Notes under the pieces: generated by a model
The model's input: only the letters and a program-made list of their open reading frames with translations
Told to the model about the DNA's origin: nothing
The model's database searches: none
Part shown: positions 63,259 to 64,000 of the stretch, in pieces
Position numbering within the stretch: the stretch's first letter is position 1
Layout of the letters: every line of letters begins with the position of its first letter
Translations under genes and position numbers: made by a program
Assembly: GCA_021287165.1 (NCBI GenBank)
Contig: JAJTAY010000023.1
Coordinates: 104,212 to 168,211 of the forward strand
Direction: 5' to 3'
Source: Bacteroidia bacterium
GTDB lineage: Bacteria; Bacteroidota; Bacteroidia; Bacteroidales; F082
Length of the DNA: 64,000 nt

Positions 63259-64000
63259 ATGAAGATTCAATGTTTAAATAGCCTACTGGTAGGTTTCGTT
63301 TTTTTTATTTTTTTACCATCATTATCTGCTCAAAGGGATTTATTTGATTGGGAAGTGAGTAAAGTTGAAATGCCTAAGCCTAATGTTAGTGAGGGCAGCG
63401 GCTATGCCGTTGACATTTTTAGTCGCTTATTTTATGTTGAAAAATTTAGTAAAAGAGTTTACTGGAAATACGGAATTTTGTTGCCTAATGCAATACCAGC
63501 AAGAGCAACTTCGAATATAGAATATATTAATGATCCAGTGATCGGCGATGCAATTTTTTACATTGGATATGACGGCTCAATAAATACAATACAACACCAG
63601 AATACTACTGGGCAGTGGATTTTTGATAATGTTTTTTTTAATAATTATCATAAAGTGAATAGTCAATCAACAATATTAGCCGTTAATCGCAATACTGTTT
63701 TATTTGTGCATCAAACTATCAACTCTATTTTTATTGCAAAAAGGATCGGTAATAATGTGGAATTTCAACAAGTAGTAGGTTCTAAACCTGCAGAATGGAC
63801 AAATATTGTTGCTGGTAAAAATAATGAATTTTATTTTGTTAACTCAAATAATAAGCTTTGTAGGATAGAGGTATTAAATAATAGATTTCGTATTATAGAT
63901 TTGAATTCTGAAATTGTGAAGAGGAACACCAAAATTGCATATAACCTTCTTACGAATCAAGTCTTTTTTGTTCGAGATTACGACTCCAAATTATCCTCTT
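63259..64000 (+). CDS. AT-rich secreted protein, 3' end outside window
   Basis: An open frame of 247 codons runs to the right edge with no stop. The start ATG at 63259 is followed by a good signal peptide (LLVGFVFFIFLPSLSAQ). The mature part is beta-rich with repeats such as NEFYFVNSNNKLCRIEVL and DAIFYIGYDGSI, which suggest a propeller-like fold, perhaps a T9SS cargo; the C terminus is not visible. Base composition and codon use are strongly AT-rich compared with the preceding genes, which suggests acquired DNA. The 274-bp gap upstream shows no confident promoter. Confidence 0.75.
   Translation, partial: MKIQCLNSLLVGFVFFIFLPSLSAQRDLFDWEVSKVEMPKPNVSEGSGYAVDIFSRLFYVEKFSKRVYWKYGILLPNAIPARATSNIEYINDPVIGDAIFYIGYDGSINTIQHQNTTGQWIFDNVFFNNYHKVNSQSTILAVNRNTVLFVHQTINSIFIAKRIGNNVEFQQVVGSKPAEWTNIVAGKNNEFYFVNSNNKLCRIEVLNNRFRIIDLNSEIVKRNTKIAYNLLTNQVFFVRDYDSKLSS

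Overview
The window is a chromosomal segment of a member of the phylum Bacteroidota. The evidence is: several secreted proteins with type IX secretion (T9SS) C-terminal sorting domains, a TonB-dependent receptor with an N-terminal carboxypeptidase-like domain, a PorV/PorQ-family protein, a Reg_prop/Y_Y_Y sensor kinase with a LytTR partner, and promoter boxes of the Bacteroidota form TTG-N17..20-TAnnTTTG. Closer placement is not possible by eye. A mevalonate-pathway operon and an IcmF/butyrate-kinase pair suggest an environmental, probably fermentative or syntrophic lineage rather than a gut Bacteroides. No tRNA, rRNA, CRISPR array, intact IS element or prophage was seen.

Layout. 1-7.6 kb (minus): partial ADP-ribosylglycohydrolase; secreted NodB-like protein; buk; icmF. 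7.8-10.7 kb (minus): AT-rich accessory patch with a DUF7010 membrane protein, a small lipoprotein, a decayed aquaporin remnant and an orphan PAS histidine kinase. 10.9-17.2 kb (minus): TetR regulator, T9SS Asp-box protein, dicarboxylate/amino-acid symporter, ZupT, a small unknown protein, DUF3995 protein, phosphofructokinase. 17.4-21.7 kb (plus): tightly packed mevalonate operon (HMG-CoA reductase, GYDIA-family GHMP kinase, diphosphomevalonate decarboxylase, mevalonate kinase). 22-25.6 kb: seven-haem cytochrome-TPR lipoprotein with a DUF2891 protein (minus) and a DUF454 protein (plus), bracketed by low-complexity tracts. 25.8-31.6 kb (minus): complete seven-subunit Mrp Na+/H+ antiporter operon in the order B-C-D-E-F-G-A. 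31.9-34.3 kb: DUF4914 PEPCK-like protein (plus) and a Rieske-like lipoprotein (minus).

34.4-48.3 kb (plus): Reg_prop sensor kinase and LytTR response regulator, a small membrane protein, then a three-gene outer-membrane/secretion block: TonB-dependent receptor, 1452-residue T9SS cargo protein, PorV/PorQ-family protein. 48.4-53.9 kb (plus): greA-HIT, a T9SS CotH-kinase/lamin-tail protein, a Tyr/Trp-rich protein with an Arg/Ser-rich tail, and a lipoprotein. 54-60.5 kb (minus): tolC-tetR-adaptor-RND efflux operon in which the adaptor gene carries an in-frame amber codon. 60.8-63 kb (plus): membrane iron-sulfur protein plus CCG-domain protein, resembling a heterodisulfide-reductase-like electron-transfer pair. 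From 63 kb the sequence becomes strongly AT-rich and holds the start of a secreted protein that runs off the window.

The most noteworthy points are the amber-interrupted efflux adaptor, the receptor/cargo/PorV block of unknown function, the GYDIA kinase as a candidate for the phosphomevalonate kinase step, the DUF4914 P-loop protein, and inverted repeats that sit on the predicted promoters of both TetR-containing transcripts.
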